Assembly: GCF_009017495.1 (NCBI RefSeq)
Contig: NZ_CP044990.1
Location: 2,065,001 to 2,129,000, forward strand
DNA: 64,000 nt
Direction: 5' to 3'
Source of the DNA: Deinococcus sp. AJ005
Lineage (GTDB): Bacteria > Deinococcota > Deinococci > Deinococcales > Deinococcaceae
Part shown: positions 29,670 to 39,751 of the stretch, one piece after another
Position numbering within the stretch: position 1 is the stretch's first letter
Layout: the number at the start of each line of letters is the position of its first letter
Position numbers and translations under genes: made by a program
The notes under the pieces: model-generated
What the model was told of the DNA's origin: nothing
The model's input: only the letters and a program-made list of their open reading frames with translations
Databases searched by the model: none

Positions 29670-32600
29670 TTAAAAAACCCTCATTTCCTGATCGCGCAGA
29701 AAATCTTCCCAGGTGTCGGGCAACCCCTCGCCCAGCAGGGCGCAGCGCTGGCGAACCCCGGCGTAGAGCGAGAGAACGGCCATGATCTCGCCGCATTCGC
29801 GTAGTGCGCGCAGACTCAGGGCCAGCGCCGCCCAGTCGAAGGGATCGGTGTCCAGCAGGATGCGGCCCAGCCGGGCAGCCTCGTGCGGATCATGGGGTTC
29901 TGCCGCGTAAGCTGCGCTCCTCAGGCCATAGACCAGCACGTCGCGGGCGCTGGACAGTTCGCCCTCGAAATCGGCCAGATACGCGCCGCGCCACAGCTTC
30001 GGGTCAGGGGTGTTCAGAAAGTCTTCGGCGTCGCTGCCCATGTTGCCCAGGGCGTAGCCGCCGCCCGCGCCCAGCCCGGTTTCGCGGCGCAGCACACTGT
30101 CTGCTCCCAGCGCCGCGCGCAGACGGCAAACCTGCTGGCGCAGCCGCGCGCCGGAGCGTTCAGGATCGTCGTCAGGGTACAGCGCTTCAAGCAGTTCGTC
30201 CTGCGCCACACCTGAGCGCCCGGCCAGCCGCGCTTCCAGCAGCCGCACCAGCACGCGCAGGCCGCCGGGTGAACGCAGGGCAAGCGGCTGCCCGTCACGG
30301 GTCACGCTCACCTTTCCCAGCACTTCCAAGCGCAGGGGTATGGAGACGGTCTGTGATGGTTCCTGCTCAATCGGCGGGAAGTAGCTTAAGGCAGTGCGGG
30401 CAGAGCTGTGCAGTTCGTGCTGCCGGAAAAAAGCCAGCCGCGCCTCTGCGCTGGTCCGGTCGCCCCGCAGACGGTCTGCCTCCAGGCCAAAGCGTTCGGC
30501 GAAGGGGCTGTTTCCCAGGAGTCTGCCCTGCTCGCAGGCGTCCTCGAAAAGCTGTGCGGCGGCCTGCTGGTGGCCCTGACGCTCCTGCACATGGCCGCGC
30601 GCGAACAGGTAAAACGGGCGGGTGGCGTGCTGGCCGCTGCGTTCCACCAGGGCCTGGCCCTCCTCGATCAGCCACTCGGCCCGGCTGGGATCGCCGTGAA
30701 CCGCTTCGGCCCGCGCCGCGACGCTCAGCACCCAGGTCAGCATGACCGTGTCGTGAACCTCATGGCCCAGACGGACGGCCTGACGTGCGTGACGCACGGC
30801 CATCAGGGCGTCGGGCGGCCTGGCCCACTCCAGATACAGGTGGATCAGAGACAGGTGGGTCAGGACCGTGTAGCGTGATGCCAGTTCGCCACCCAGCAGT
30901 TCCAGCGCGGCCAGCAGCAGATCCTCAGCCTCCGCGAACTGTCCCAGGAGGATCAGGCATTCGGCCCGGTTCGCCTGGGTGCGGGCCATCAACCGGGGAT
31001 CACCCCTGGTCTCGGCCAGGTGGACGGCCTCGGCGGCACCGGCGTCTGCGCCACGCAGTTGCAAGGCCCAACTCAGCACCTGGGTCTGTTCCAGCAGCAG
31101 TTCGATGCGCGCCGCCGTCAGGCCCGCCCTGGCGGTGATTTCCAGTGCCCCGGTCAGGGTGGCAAACATGTGCGGATCGGCCTGCGAGACCTGTGCCCGC
31201 ACCAGCGCGTGCAAGAGCGCCACCCGCTCCGCCGCCGCCAGCGGCTGTTCCAGCGCGGCCCGGATCCCATCTGCCGCCGCCTGAAATTCACCCAGATGAA
31301 CCCGTGCCAGGGCCACCGCCGTCTGAAGCTGTGGACGGCCCTCCAAGTCGCCCGCATGGTCCTGCCAGACCTGCATGGCCCCGCTGTGATCGGCGGCGCT
31401 GACCCGCGTTTCCAGCAGGGTGGCCCAGTAATCGGGCTGCCCCTTGATCACGCCGGGGGCCTGCTCCAGCAGCCGCTCGGCTTCCTGCCCGCGCCCGGAG
31501 GAAGCCAGCAGCCGGGCACACAGGCCCAGCGCCTCGCCGTTGTGGGGATCAAGCTGCCACGCCTGGGTGGCGCGCGTCAGGGCACGCCCAACATGAAGGG
31601 GCTGAAGGGCCTGCGCCGCTGCCAGCGCGGCCTCTGCCCGCTCTGCGCTGGGAACGACGTCCACCAGGGCGTCCTGATGGTCGGCGGCGCGGACCGGGTC
31701 TCCCCGCGACTGGGCAGCCTTCAGCGCCCGCCGGAGCAGTGCGGCGGCCTTGACCGCAGGCCATTCGGCCCAAGTCAGAAATTGCGCCGCCTGTTCCGGG
31801 GCGTCTTCCAGCGCCTCCACGCAGCGCCGGGCCAAATCATGCCGCAGGGAGGCAGGCAGTTCGCGCAGGGCCACCTCCCGGAACAGCGGGTGGGCGAACG
31901 TCCGGGCCGCGCGAATCCCGCTTGTCTGGGCCAGGATTCTGAGTGACCGGATTTCCGCAAGGTCCAGCCCACTCAGGCTGGCCGCCAACTCAGCGTCCAG
32001 CGGCTCATCCGGCAGGGCCGTGTCCCACAGCGCCCACAGGCCCAGCAGCGCTTCCGCCCCCGCGTTGTGGGTCAGGCGCGCGAGATGATCGGCAATCAGG
32101 GCTTCTACGCTCAGCGGCAGGGTAGAGGCAGCAGGTTCGCGCCAGCGCCAGCGTCCGTCGGCAGCGTCCAGATACAGCGCACCGGTGCGGCCCAGATGCC
32201 GGAAAAATTCCAGCAGGAAAAGCGGGTTGCCACGTCCACGGTCCCCGATCCACTCCAGTGCCGCGTGGGGCAGCGGGCCGCCTGCCTGCGCTTCCAGCAG
32301 ACTGGAACCTGTCAGCGCGTCCAACGGGGTCAGGCGCTGTTCGGCAAACACGCCGGGCAAGGGCGTCCGGCTGCTGACCAGCAGGGCCACCCCCCGCGCG
32401 TGCGGCAGATGACGGGCCAGCGCGGTCCAGAATTCGGCGGCCCGTTCACTGCCCGCCACCTCATGGAAATCTTCCGCCCAGACCAGCACGGGCGCGGAGT
32501 GACCCAGCAGGGTTCCCACGGCGGTGGCCAGCACGGTGGCGTCTGGTGACTGACCGGCCAGCGTGCGTTCCAGCGTCTGTCTGGCCCAGGCGGGCGCTCC

Positions 32601-32837
32601 CAGAGTATTCTGGCCCGGGGTATTCAGGCCCGGGGTGCGCAGGAGTGCGCCAAAATCGGTCTCGAAAGCGCGGGTCTGGAGACTGAGTTTCAGTCCGCCC
32701 ACCCCGGCCAGCACGCTCTGTCCCAGGTGGCTCTTGCCGATGCCCGGTTCACCCACCACGGCCAGCGCCAGACTGCCCCGGCGCGCGTGAACATGTTCCA
32801 CCCGGCGAATCAGCACTTGCGCGAGGTCAGGGGCCAT
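29670..32837 (-). CDS. Large AAA-TPR-winged-helix/BTAD-type transcriptional regulator
   Basis: 1055 residues from MAPDLAQVLIRRVEH, with GGGAG 8 bp upstream. Residues 1-300 are a STAND/AAA ATPase with Walker A GEPGIGKS (29-36) and Walker B VLVWAEDFHE. Residues about 300-800 are alpha-helical TPR-like repeats. Residues about 830-1055, LRLEVLGKVSVTRDGQPLALRSPGGLRVLVRLLEARLAG ... DELLEALYPDDDPERSGARLRQQVCRLRAALG, form a winged helix followed by a BTAD-like module, as in SARP/AfsR regulators but at the C-terminus. It probably binds DNA after ATP- and ligand-driven assembly. It is divergent from a GGDEF gene, which may be a target. Confidence 0.88.
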   Translation of the reverse strand: MAPDLAQVLIRRVEHVHARRGSLALAVVGEPGIGKSHLGQSVLAGVGGLKLSLQTRAFETDFGALLRTPGLNTPGQNTLGAPAWARQTLERTLAGQSPDATVLATAVGTLLGHSAPVLVWAEDFHEVAGSERAAEFWTALARHLPHARGVALLVSSRTPLPGVFAEQRLTPLDALTGSSLLEAQAGGPLPHAALEWIGDRGRGNPLFLLEFFRHLGRTGALYLDAADGRWRWREPAASTLPLSVEALIADHLARLTHNAGAEALLGLWALWDTALPDEPLDAELAASLSGLDLAEIRSLRILAQTSGIRAARTFAHPLFREVALRELPASLRHDLARRCVEALEDAPEQAAQFLTWAEWPAVKAAALLRRALKAAQSRGDPVRAADHQDALVDVVPSAERAEAALAAAQALQPLHVGRALTRATQAWQLDPHNGEALGLCARLLASSGRGQEAERLLEQAPGVIKGQPDYWATLLETRVSAADHSGAMQVWQDHAGDLEGRPQLQTAVALARVHLGEFQAAADGIRAALEQPLAAAERVALLHALVRAQVSQADPHMFATLTGALEITARAGLTAARIELLLEQTQVLSWALQLRGADAGAAEAVHLAETRGDPRLMARTQANRAECLILLGQFAEAEDLLLAALELLGGELASRYTVLTHLSLIHLYLEWARPPDALMAVRHARQAVRLGHEVHDTVMLTWVLSVAARAEAVHGDPSRAEWLIEEGQALVERSGQHATRPFYLFARGHVQERQGHQQAAAQLFEDACEQGRLLGNSPFAERFGLEADRLRGDRTSAEARLAFFRQHELHSSARTALSYFPPIEQEPSQTVSIPLRLEVLGKVSVTRDGQPLALRSPGGLRVLVRLLEARLAGRSGVAQDELLEALYPDDDPERSGARLRQQVCRLRAALGADSVLRRETGLGAGGGYALGNMGSDAEDFLNTPDPKLWRGAYLADFEGELSSARDVLVYGLRSAAYAAEPHDPHEAARLGRILLDTDPFDWAALALSLRALRECGEIMAVLSLYAGVRQRCALLGEGLPDTWEDFLRDQEMRVF

Positions 32838-33080
32838 AGAAGCGTCTCCCGTTGGAAATGTTGAGCAGTCTGAGGATTCGGAATACTGTAGCGGTTCTCT
32901 TAGTGTGACATGACCCGGCATACAGATATTTACTTTTTTCGGCATTGCGGTGCGGGACCGCCTTGCACTCATCTCCAGTTTTCGGACGGCATCGGTGCCT
33001 GCGGAGTCATGGTAAAGCGTAGACTGGCCCGAGTTTTCCCACATCCGCGCTCCATCCTTCGCCATGCCCAGAGTGTGCCA
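32838..33080. promoter_or_regulatory. Divergent region between AAA regulator and GGDEF gene
   Basis: 243 bp without a gene. A possible -10 TAGACT (33020-33025) faces the GGDEF gene, and an AT-rich stretch lies at 32925-32940. The GGDEF start has no good Shine-Dalgarno. Confidence 0.3.
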
Positions 33081-34193
33081 ATGACCAGACCCGAGACAAC
33101 GCTGCTCGCGCGCTACCACCAACTGGTGCAGGTGCTGGCCTCACTGGCCCGCAACAGCCACGGGGTAGACGCAATCGTGCAGGCGGTGCATCAGCAGGCT
33201 GGGACGCTCTTTTCCGCCCACAGTACCCTGCTTGCACTGCGGCAACCCGGCGGCGACTGGCTGTGGGAGGTGTATGAGGATCAGCGGCGCTACTCCCAGC
33301 GGCTGCCGTTTTACCCTGAGGGCATCCTGGAGAACGTGTTGCACGGCGAGGCCCTGTCGATCCCCGATATCGATGCCTATCTGCTTGAATATCCAGTGCG
33401 CTTCCGGCGGGTGATGGACAACGGCAAAGTGATGTTGAATGTCCAGGCGGAAGAGGAAGTGGCCGGGCCGCCTACCGTCTCGATGCTGTTCGTGCCGCTG
33501 GAAGTCCGGGGCGAGCGGACCGGGGTGCTGTCCATCCAGAGTTACGAGACCCATGCCTTCGACGACACCGATCTGGAATTTCTACAACTGCTGGCCCAGC
33601 ACGTCTCGATTGCCCTGGAAAATGCCGCCCTGCGTGAGGAACTCGAATGCCTCACCCGCACCGACATGTTGACGGGCCTGCCCAACCGACGGGCCTTCTA
33701 TCATGACGTCCCCCGCGCCCTGGACACCGCCCGGCAGGAAGGCAAGGAACTGCATCTGGTGATGCTTGACGTTCATGAATTCAAGCGGATCAACGACAGT
33801 TTTGGCCACCAGACAGGGGACGAGGTCCTTGCGAGGGTGGGACAGGCCCTCCGGCAGACCTTCGCCGCCCCGGACGCCGCCTTCCGCCTGAGTGGAGATG
33901 AGTTCGCCCTGCTGGTCTGGGAGCCGGAGGCGCGTCTGGAGGCACTGGCCCTGCGCCTGACCCATGCCCTGCGCGCTGCCGAGTGGCCCCCTGGCCCCGG
34001 CCCGATCTGCTTGCAGGGAGGCGTGGCACAGCCGCCATCGGACGGAAATATCGACGACTGGCTGTCACTGGCCGACTCCCGGATGTATCACGCCAAACGG
34101 CGGCGCATCGTGGGCGATCAGGTGGACTGGGGAATGGATTTCGGGGATATCACCCACCTCCGGCCCCCGAGTTCCGAGACGGACTCCGACTGA
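33081..34193 (+). CDS. GAF-GGDEF diguanylate cyclase
   Basis: 370 residues from MTRPETTLLARYHQLV. A GAF sensor domain occupies about residues 20-180 (VSMLFVPLEVRGERTGVLSIQS). The GGDEF domain starts RTDMLTGLPNRRAFYHD (about 193-208), with metal-binding LDVHEFKRINDSFGHQTGDEVLARVG and the active-site SGDEF at 271-275. SGDEF is a permitted variant. No RxxD inhibitory site is obvious before it. It should convert two GTP to cyclic di-GMP in response to a GAF ligand. No EAL domain or TM segment. Confidence 0.93.
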   Translation: MTRPETTLLARYHQLVQVLASLARNSHGVDAIVQAVHQQAGTLFSAHSTLLALRQPGGDWLWEVYEDQRRYSQRLPFYPEGILENVLHGEALSIPDIDAYLLEYPVRFRRVMDNGKVMLNVQAEEEVAGPPTVSMLFVPLEVRGERTGVLSIQSYETHAFDDTDLEFLQLLAQHVSIALENAALREELECLTRTDMLTGLPNRRAFYHDVPRALDTARQEGKELHLVMLDVHEFKRINDSFGHQTGDEVLARVGQALRQTFAAPDAAFRLSGDEFALLVWEPEARLEALALRLTHALRAAEWPPGPGPICLQGGVAQPPSDGNIDDWLSLADSRMYHAKRRRIVGDQVDWGMDFGDITHLRPPSSETDSD

Positions 34194-34239
34194 AGGTCTT
34201 GCAGACACCTGGGAATCCGAGCGGGAGTCGCGGAATTGC

Positions 34240-34520
34240 GCCACAGAGAAAGACCGTTCTCGTGAGGAAAGGAATGGCTGTGCGAGGCCCAGTAGGGCGA
34301 AGCGGCAGCTACAGAACTGGCCGATATGATCGCTTTCCGGGAAGCCCACGCCCATGTCAGAACGTTGCCGGACCACCTGCGGGCCCAGCCCTGACCGCCG
34401 CCGATCTCGCAGCGGTGGGGCCTGAAGCTGACGGAGGCCGAGGTGCAAAGCGCCCTGAAGCCGGCAGAAGTCATCGCCCGGCGCACCACCCATTCCATGA
34501 CCGCCCCTACTCACCTTGAC
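34240..34520 (+). pseudogene. Decayed 3' end of an argininosuccinate-lyase-like gene
   Basis: No intact frame exists here, yet pieces in three frames read like the C-terminus of ArgH: EAAATELADMIAFREAHAHV (about 34297-34356), ALTAADLAAVG (about 34390-34422) and LTEAEVQSALKPAEVIARRT (about 34428-34487) followed by THSMTAP. ArgH proteins end with a similar PFREAH, ...DL..., ...ALDP...RR and GGTAP-like block. A TAG interrupts the first piece. Homology is judged from memory of the family and needs a search. Confidence 0.45.
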
Positions 34521-34594
34521 GGAGGTTCACGGCAGAACTTGACCGTCCATTGAAACTCCTCGCCCCCCATGCCGCCGTCAACGACACTGGACGC

Positions 34595-35353
34595 ATGACC
34601 AGTACACAGGCGCAAGCACAGAACGTCATCGTCACCGGAGCGGCGCGCGGCATCGGACGGGCCATTGCCACGTTATATGCCGAACGCGGCGCAACAGTCC
34701 TCAGCGTGGACCTGACCCTGCCGCCCACCCTCAAAGGCCACCAGCGCGTCAGGGCCGATGTCAGCAGTTCCGCCGGACGGGAGCGCATCGTACGGGCGGC
34801 GCGCGACCTGGGGGACGTGGACGTGCTGATCCATAATGCCGCCTATCAGGACGCCCACGGCAGTGTGCTGGAGGTCAGCGAGCGCGGCTGGGCCAGAACC
34901 CTGAGCGTGAACCTGACGGCCCCGCTGCTGCTGACCCGCGCCCTGATCGATCTGATGCCGCCGGGCGGTGCGATGGTGAACGTGGCCTCGGTACAGGGCC
35001 TGTTTGCCGAGCAAGACAATGCGGCCTACACCGCCAGCAAGGGCGGACTGGTCAACCTGACCCGCGCAATGGCCCTGGATCTGGCCCCACGCGGCCTGCG
35101 GGTCAACGCGGTGGCCCCCGGCGCGATCAGTACTGAGGGGCTGCTGGCGGGCATCGAGCAGAGTGACGATCCTCCCGCCACCCGCCGCGATTACGAGGAC
35201 CTGCACGCCCTGCGCCGCCTGGGCACGCCACAGGAAGTGGCACAGGTGGTCTACTTCCTGGGCAGCGCAGAGGCCAGTTTCATGACCGGGGCCATCGTGC
35301 CGGTGGACGGCGGCATGACCGCCAGCTTCATGATGGCCGGGCGGCCCGTTTAA
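34595..35353 (+). CDS. SDR family NAD(P)-dependent oxidoreductase
   Basis: 252 residues from ATG 34595. TGAARGIG is at 14-21; the NNAG-equivalent reads HNAAY; the catalytic serine is in VASVQG; Y145 and K149 form the YxxxK active site in YTASKGG. The C-terminus [21 protein letters not shown] is classical SDR. Cofactor and alcohol/ketone substrate are not predictable. GACACT lies 6 bp before the ATG. It stands alone and the region upstream is a pseudogene relic. Confidence 0.92.
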   Translation: MTSTQAQAQNVIVTGAARGIGRAIATLYAERGATVLSVDLTLPPTLKGHQRVRADVSSSAGRERIVRAARDLGDVDVLIHNAAYQDAHGSVLEVSERGWARTLSVNLTAPLLLTRALIDLMPPGGAMVNVASVQGLFAEQDNAAYTASKGGLVNLTRAMALDLAPRGLRVNAVAPGAISTEGLLAGIEQSDDPPATRRDYEDLHALRRLGTPQEVAQVVYFLGSAEASFMTGAIVPVDGGMTASFMMAGRPV

Positions 35354-35457
35354 GGGTGGAGGCGCGGTTCTGAAATATCCGGTTGATGGGCCTCCACGCC
35401 CCGGACCACAGGTTCTATCTTTACAGCGGCTGCTTTTACGGCATCGGCTTTCCCGGT

Positions 35458-35676
35458 CTAGCGCCCCTTCTCGGCCCCGGATTTGCGGATGGCGTCCAGC
35501 AATTTGCCCACCGACTGCGCCACGTTTCCGGCCTCGCGGCGAACGCCAGGGTCACGGGAGAAGCGTGTCAGGCGTTCGGAAGCGTCCCGCACGGCGCGCA
35601 GCAAAGACTCGGTGGGGACGCTGGTGCGCCTCTTTCCAAAGTCAGATGGGCCAGGCGGCATTTTGGGATCGGTCAT
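35458..35676 (-). CDS. 72-residue hypothetical protein coupled to amylosucrase
   Basis: From ATG 35676 ([21 protein letters not shown]). Charged, mainly helical, with [41 protein letters not shown]; no TM segment or known domain. The ATG overlaps the TGA of the amylosucrase gene (ATGA, 35673-35676), so it is translationally coupled. Function unknown. Confidence 0.6.
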   Translation of the reverse strand: MTDPKMPPGPSDFGKRRTSVPTESLLRAVRDASERLTRFSRDPGVRREAGNVAQSVGKLLDAIRKSGAEKGR

Positions 35677-37631
35677 GCGTTCACCTCTGCCGTAGTCAAC
35701 CACAACGCGCGGTAGGGGTCCAGGGTCACCGTGGGCCGGGTCAGGTGAAAGGCGCTGCGGCTCAGGGCGTCATGGGCGTCCTCGCCCAGGTGGCCGCGCA
35801 GCACGTAGGCAGGTAGCACCACGCGCTCCTCGCTGAAGTTGTAGACCTCCAGCAGCACGCCCAGCGGATGATCCCGGCGCAGCATCAGCACGCGCGGATC
35901 GGGGCTGGAAATCACGCGGCTTTCAATGGAAGCGTGCAGATAGGGCAGGGTCTTGCGAACAGCAATTCGGTGGCGCAACCCGGCGTTGACCTGTCCGGCG
36001 GGTGTGTCGGGATGTTCCCGCACATCCTGTGCCATCGCCCAGTCCATGCGCGGGCGGTGGACCCAGCGGTTGTCAGCGGCATGTTCGGAGATGTCGGCGT
36101 AATGGTTATCGTTGGTCAGCGCCAATTCGTCCCCCATGTACAGCAGCGGCACCCCGCCAAAGCCCAGAATGACCGTGTGCAGCAACAGAAGGCGCTGAAC
36201 GGCCAGTCTGGTCAGGGCCTCATCCCCGCCCTCCAGCGCCGTTTCCAGCCCCGCCAGACTAGCCGCCGAGCCGCTGATCCGCCGGTCCCCAGTGGCCGGA
36301 TTGAACTGAAAGACCAGCCCGCGCGCAAAGCTGCCGGGAAACTCGCCGCTGTAAAAGTCGCTCAGGAAAGCGCGATGGCCCGGACCGCTGATGCCCACGC
36401 GTGCCGCGTCGGTGTCGCTGATGGCCCAGCCGATGTCGTCATGGCAGCGCACGTACATGCCCCAGGTGGTGTTCGTCGGCTTGGGCGGAAAGGCGCGCAG
36501 GGCTTCTTCCATCAGGCGGGTGTCGCGGCTGGCGAGGCTGCTCCAGAGTTGCACCATCAGGCTGTTGTGGTACGCCATGTCGCTGACCTTGCCGTGGTGC
36601 GTACCTGTTCCCAGGTAGTGGATCAGATCGCCCGGTCCCACGATGGCCTCGGCCTTGAAGGCCACTGCCGGAGCCACGATCCGCGCCGCCGCACGCAGGG
36701 CGCGGGTCAGGTGATGCACCTCGGGCTGGTTCTGGCTGTCGGTGCCCAGCCGTTTCCACATGAAGGCGATGGCGTCCAGCCGGAAGACCTCCACGCCCCG
36801 GTTCGCCAGATTCAGGATGATGTCCACGAATTCGGCCAGTACGTCGGGATTGCTCCAGTTCAGGTCCCACTGGTAGGTATTGAAGGTGGTCCAGACCCAG
36901 CCGCCCGTGCCGCCCTCGCCCGCGTGGTCATCCCAGGTGAAATTGCCAGGGGCAAAGTCGGGGAACACTTCGGGCAAGGTGGCCTCGTAGGCGTCCGGCA
37001 ACCCCCGGTCCGCGAACAGGTGGAAGTAGTCGCGGTACTGGTCCTCGCCCGCCCGCGCTTTCTGTGCCCATTCGTGTTCGCGGGCCACATGGTTCAGGAC
37101 CAGATCGAGGACGAGGCTGATGCCCCGGCCCCGCAGATCACGCGCCAGCGCCGAGAGGTCATCCATGCTGCCCAGGTCCGGGCGCACCGAGCGGTAGTCG
37201 GCCACCGCGTAACCACCGTCGTTCTCGCCCTCGCGCGGGCGCAGCAGGGGCATCAGGTGCAAGTAGGTGACGCCCAGGTTTTCCAGGTAGTCCACATGTT
37301 GCTGCACGCCATTCAGGGTTCCGGCGAAGCGGTCTGCGTAGGCCACGTAGCCCACCATGCGCGGCGACTGCAACCAGTCTGGCGACAGTAACCGGGCCTC
37401 GTCCAACCGCCTTAGATCGGTGGGGCGGGTGTGGTAGGCGTGCAGCATGATCTCCAGCAGGCGTTCCAGCAAACCATCCGCGCGTTCCAGATACACGGCC
37501 CGCAGGCTGTCCAGCAGTTCAGGGCCGTAGCGGTCCAGCCGCAGAAAAAAGGTCTCGGCGTCCCGGTCATCGTCAAACGCCAGCCGCAACCGCTGGGCCT
37601 GTTCTGTGGTCAATAGCGAGGATGGCATCAT
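35673..37631 (-). CDS. Amylosucrase (GH13 subfamily 4)
   Basis: 652 residues, matching Deinococcus amylosucrases in length and style (N-terminal [42 protein letters not shown]). Catalytic nucleophile D286 in VFRLDAIAF, acid/base E328 in FKAEAI and the transition-state pair H397-D398 (CHDDIGW) are present. The enzyme uses sucrose as sole donor to make alpha-1,4-glucan and release fructose; a closely related possibility is sucrose hydrolase. Two adjacent ATGs at 37631/37628. Followed by a coupled 72-residue ORF. Confidence 0.93.
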   Translation of the reverse strand: MMPSSLLTTEQAQRLRLAFDDDRDAETFFLRLDRYGPELLDSLRAVYLERADGLLERLLEIMLHAYHTRPTDLRRLDEARLLSPDWLQSPRMVGYVAYADRFAGTLNGVQQHVDYLENLGVTYLHLMPLLRPREGENDGGYAVADYRSVRPDLGSMDDLSALARDLRGRGISLVLDLVLNHVAREHEWAQKARAGEDQYRDYFHLFADRGLPDAYEATLPEVFPDFAPGNFTWDDHAGEGGTGGWVWTTFNTYQWDLNWSNPDVLAEFVDIILNLANRGVEVFRLDAIAFMWKRLGTDSQNQPEVHHLTRALRAAARIVAPAVAFKAEAIVGPGDLIHYLGTGTHHGKVSDMAYHNSLMVQLWSSLASRDTRLMEEALRAFPPKPTNTTWGMYVRCHDDIGWAISDTDAARVGISGPGHRAFLSDFYSGEFPGSFARGLVFQFNPATGDRRISGSAASLAGLETALEGGDEALTRLAVQRLLLLHTVILGFGGVPLLYMGDELALTNDNHYADISEHAADNRWVHRPRMDWAMAQDVREHPDTPAGQVNAGLRHRIAVRKTLPYLHASIESRVISSPDPRVLMLRRDHPLGVLLEVYNFSEERVVLPAYVLRGHLGEDAHDALSRSAFHLTRPTVTLDPYRALWLTTAEVNA

Positions 37632-37700
37632 TGCCTGTCAGCATACGGTCTGGTTGGAAGTGTTTCCAATACCGGGGCCAAAAGTCTGACGGCATAGAAA

Positions 37701-37730
37701 AGGGCGGCAGATGCTCTCCGCCGCCCCTTG
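37701..37730 (-). terminator. Terminator of the DUF2171 gene
   Basis: Minus strand GGGCGGC and GCCGCCC halves around an AGAGCATCT loop region, followed by TTTTC. It lies about 15 bp after the DUF2171 stop. Confidence 0.75.
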
Positions 37731-37742
37731 TTAAAACTGAGG

Positions 37743-38018
37743 TTACTTCATCGCTTCTTCGCGGGTGACGTTCAGGTACACCGCCACGTCGTCCATGCTT
37801 TCCACTTGAGTCAGCGAGACATAGTGGTGCTGGCCGTCGCTGCTGTCACTTTTGGTCAGTTTGATCTTGTCGCCGTCCAGGTGGTCCAGGGTGCCGACAT
37901 GCTCGCCGTCTTTGTCCTTGACCTGCATGTGTTCGCCGCCCTTGTCCAGACGCTCCTTGAGGTCCTTGGCAATGCGCTCGGTGATCTGCCCTGCTTCCAT
38001 CTTGTCATTCTGTGTCAT
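37743..38018 (-). CDS. DUF2171 domain protein
   Basis: 91 residues. [46 protein letters not shown] is the DUF2171 core (PRC-barrel-like beta strands); the N-terminal part is a charged helix. These small proteins are of unknown function and common in Deinococcus and other stress-tolerant bacteria. Leaderless start: TAGCCT (38030-38025), 6 bp, ATG 38018. Confidence 0.88.
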   Translation of the reverse strand: MTQNDKMEAGQITERIAKDLKERLDKGGEHMQVKDKDGEHVGTLDHLDGDKIKLTKSDSSDGQHHYVSLTQVESMDDVAVYLNVTREEAMK

Positions 38019-38141
38019 GCCCCCAGGCTAGGCCCAGCAGATGACTCTGGGATTGGCAGGGGCGTTAGAGAACGTTCAGAGATGCGCTTTGCGTAAGCAT
38101 CCCGGCAGAAGCGGCGACGTCTGCCCCTTACGCTGCCAGAC

Positions 38142-38777
38142 ATGCTTTTTGACGTGCTGGATATAGACCACGCCCACGCTCTGACTCCCGACTTCTTCGT
38201 GGGCGATCCAGTAGAAGTGGCGCGCTCGCTCATCGGCGCAGCGCTGGTGCGTGTGCTGCCAGAGGGCGCGGTGATAGCTGCCCGCATCGTGGAGACCGAG
38301 GGTTACGACTGCCCACGCGATCCCAGTTGCCATGTGATCGCCCGGCTGCCCGGCGCGGCGGCGGCGATGGGCGGTGAGCCGGGCCGCGTCTACTTCCATT
38401 ACGCCTATAAACAGGCTCTGCTGAACGTCACCTGCCGTCCCGTGGGCGTTCAGGCGTCCATCCTCATCCGCGCCGTTCAGCCGATGCTGGGCGAGGAACG
38501 AATGCGCGAGATGCGATCCGTCAAACGCCCCCTTGACCTGAGCAACGGTCCCGCCAAACTGGTCACGGCGCTGGGCCTGACGGAGGAATTGAAGGGCCAG
38601 CCGATTGACAGCCCCGCCTTTTACATCGTGCCGGGTGAGGCGCTGCCGGATTCAGAGGTGGAAATTACAGCCCGCGTCGGATTGCGTCAGGGGGCGGCGT
38701 TGCCGTGGCGTTTTCTGATTCAGGGGAATGCCTGGGTGTCGCCGGGGAAACCCAGTGGAGGAATCAGTCAGCCGTAA
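38142..38777 (+). CDS. DNA-3-methyladenine glycosylase (AAG/MPG family)
   Basis: 211 residues. ARIVETEGY contains the catalytic glutamate, [37 protein letters not shown] the typical recognition block (usual form DPASHA...MFG.PG..YVY..YG...CLN), and [18 protein letters not shown] the conserved C-terminal loop. It excises alkylated purines for base excision repair. The core is diverged at [10 protein letters not shown], where the family usually has RTPRNA. TACGCT lies 7 bp before the ATG. Its 3' end overlaps that of meaB (38764-38777) tail to tail. Confidence 0.85.
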   Translation: MLFDVLDIDHAHALTPDFFVGDPVEVARSLIGAALVRVLPEGAVIAARIVETEGYDCPRDPSCHVIARLPGAAAAMGGEPGRVYFHYAYKQALLNVTCRPVGVQASILIRAVQPMLGEERMREMRSVKRPLDLSNGPAKLVTALGLTEELKGQPIDSPAFYIVPGEALPDSEVEITARVGLRQGAALPWRFLIQGNAWVSPGKPSGGISQP

Positions 38778-39705
38778 GCGCGGCCACACCCTGAATCGCT
38801 GTCAGCCGCCCGGCCTCCACATCGACCCGCAAGTCGCGGAGTTTACGTCCATCTAGACCACTCCGAAACAACCGCCACGCTGCCTCACGCAACAACTCGT
38901 CAAACCACTGGGCGGTCTGGGTGCGGCGTCTGACTTCCAGATTGACTTCCTGCACGTATTCCAGAACCACGTCCCACACTTCCGGCACGCCCTCACCCGT
39001 CAAGGCAGAGGCACGCAGAGAGCGGGGCCGCCACGGGGCATCGTGTGGGGTCAGCAGGTTCAGGGCGGCGCGAAGTTCGGTCTGGGCACGAATCGCTGCC
39101 TTGGGGTCACTGTCCGCCTTGTTCACCACGCACACGTCAGCCAGTTCCATGATGCCGCGCTTGATGCCCTGCAATTCATCCCCGGCGTTGGGCAGCGTGA
39201 GCAGCACGAACAGATCGGTCATGGCAGCCACCTGCGTCTCGCTCTGGCCCACGCCCACGGTTTCTACCAGCACCACGTCATAGCCCGCCGCCTCGCACAG
39301 CGTGATGGCCTCGCGGGTGCGCCGGGCCACGCCGCCCAGGTTGCCCCCCGCAGGACTGGGGCGGATGTAGGCGTTGGGATGAACGGTCAGCCGGGGCATG
39401 CGCGTTTTGTCGCCCATGATGCTGCCCCCCGTGCGGGCACTGCTGGGGTCCACGGCCAGCACGGCAACTTTGTGGCCCGCATCGGCCAGATGAATGCCCA
39501 GCGCCTCAATAAACGTGGATTTGCCCACGCCCGGCACACCTGTCAAGCCCACCCGAATGGACTGCCCGGCGTGCGGCGCGACTTCTGAGAGCAAAGCCTG
39601 TGCTTCGGCCTCATGATCGGCGCGGGTGGACTCGCTGAGGGTGATGGCGCGGGCCAGCGCGCGGCGACTGCCGGACAGAAGAGGGGCGACTAGTGGGTGG
39701 GCCAT
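38764..39705 (-). CDS. meaB: MeaB/ArgK-type GTPase, methylmalonyl-CoA mutase chaperone
   Basis: 313 residues from ATG 39705 ([26 protein letters not shown]). Walker [13 protein letters not shown] at about 50-61, [29 protein letters not shown] (switch region) and NKAD are the G3E/MeaB signatures. It loads and protects adenosylcobalamin on methylmalonyl-CoA mutase, whose gene lies just upstream on the same strand (46 bp gap). A GTG at 39729 is an alternative start. Confidence 0.93.
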   Translation of the reverse strand: MAHPLVAPLLSGSRRALARAITLSESTRADHEAEAQALLSEVAPHAGQSIRVGLTGVPGVGKSTFIEALGIHLADAGHKVAVLAVDPSSARTGGSIMGDKTRMPRLTVHPNAYIRPSPAGGNLGGVARRTREAITLCEAAGYDVVLVETVGVGQSETQVAAMTDLFVLLTLPNAGDELQGIKRGIMELADVCVVNKADSDPKAAIRAQTELRAALNLLTPHDAPWRPRSLRASALTGEGVPEVWDVVLEYVQEVNLEVRRRTQTAQWFDELLREAAWRLFRSGLDGRKLRDLRVDVEAGRLTAIQGVAALTAD

Positions 39706-39751
39706 AGGACTGGGATGGAAGAGTTGCACAGGCTAGTGACGGCGGCAGGCA

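Noticed and set aside
34118..34498. Minus-strand frames in the gap after the GGDEF gene
   Set aside because: Low-complexity shadows without start signals. The plus-strand ArgH-like pieces explain the region better.
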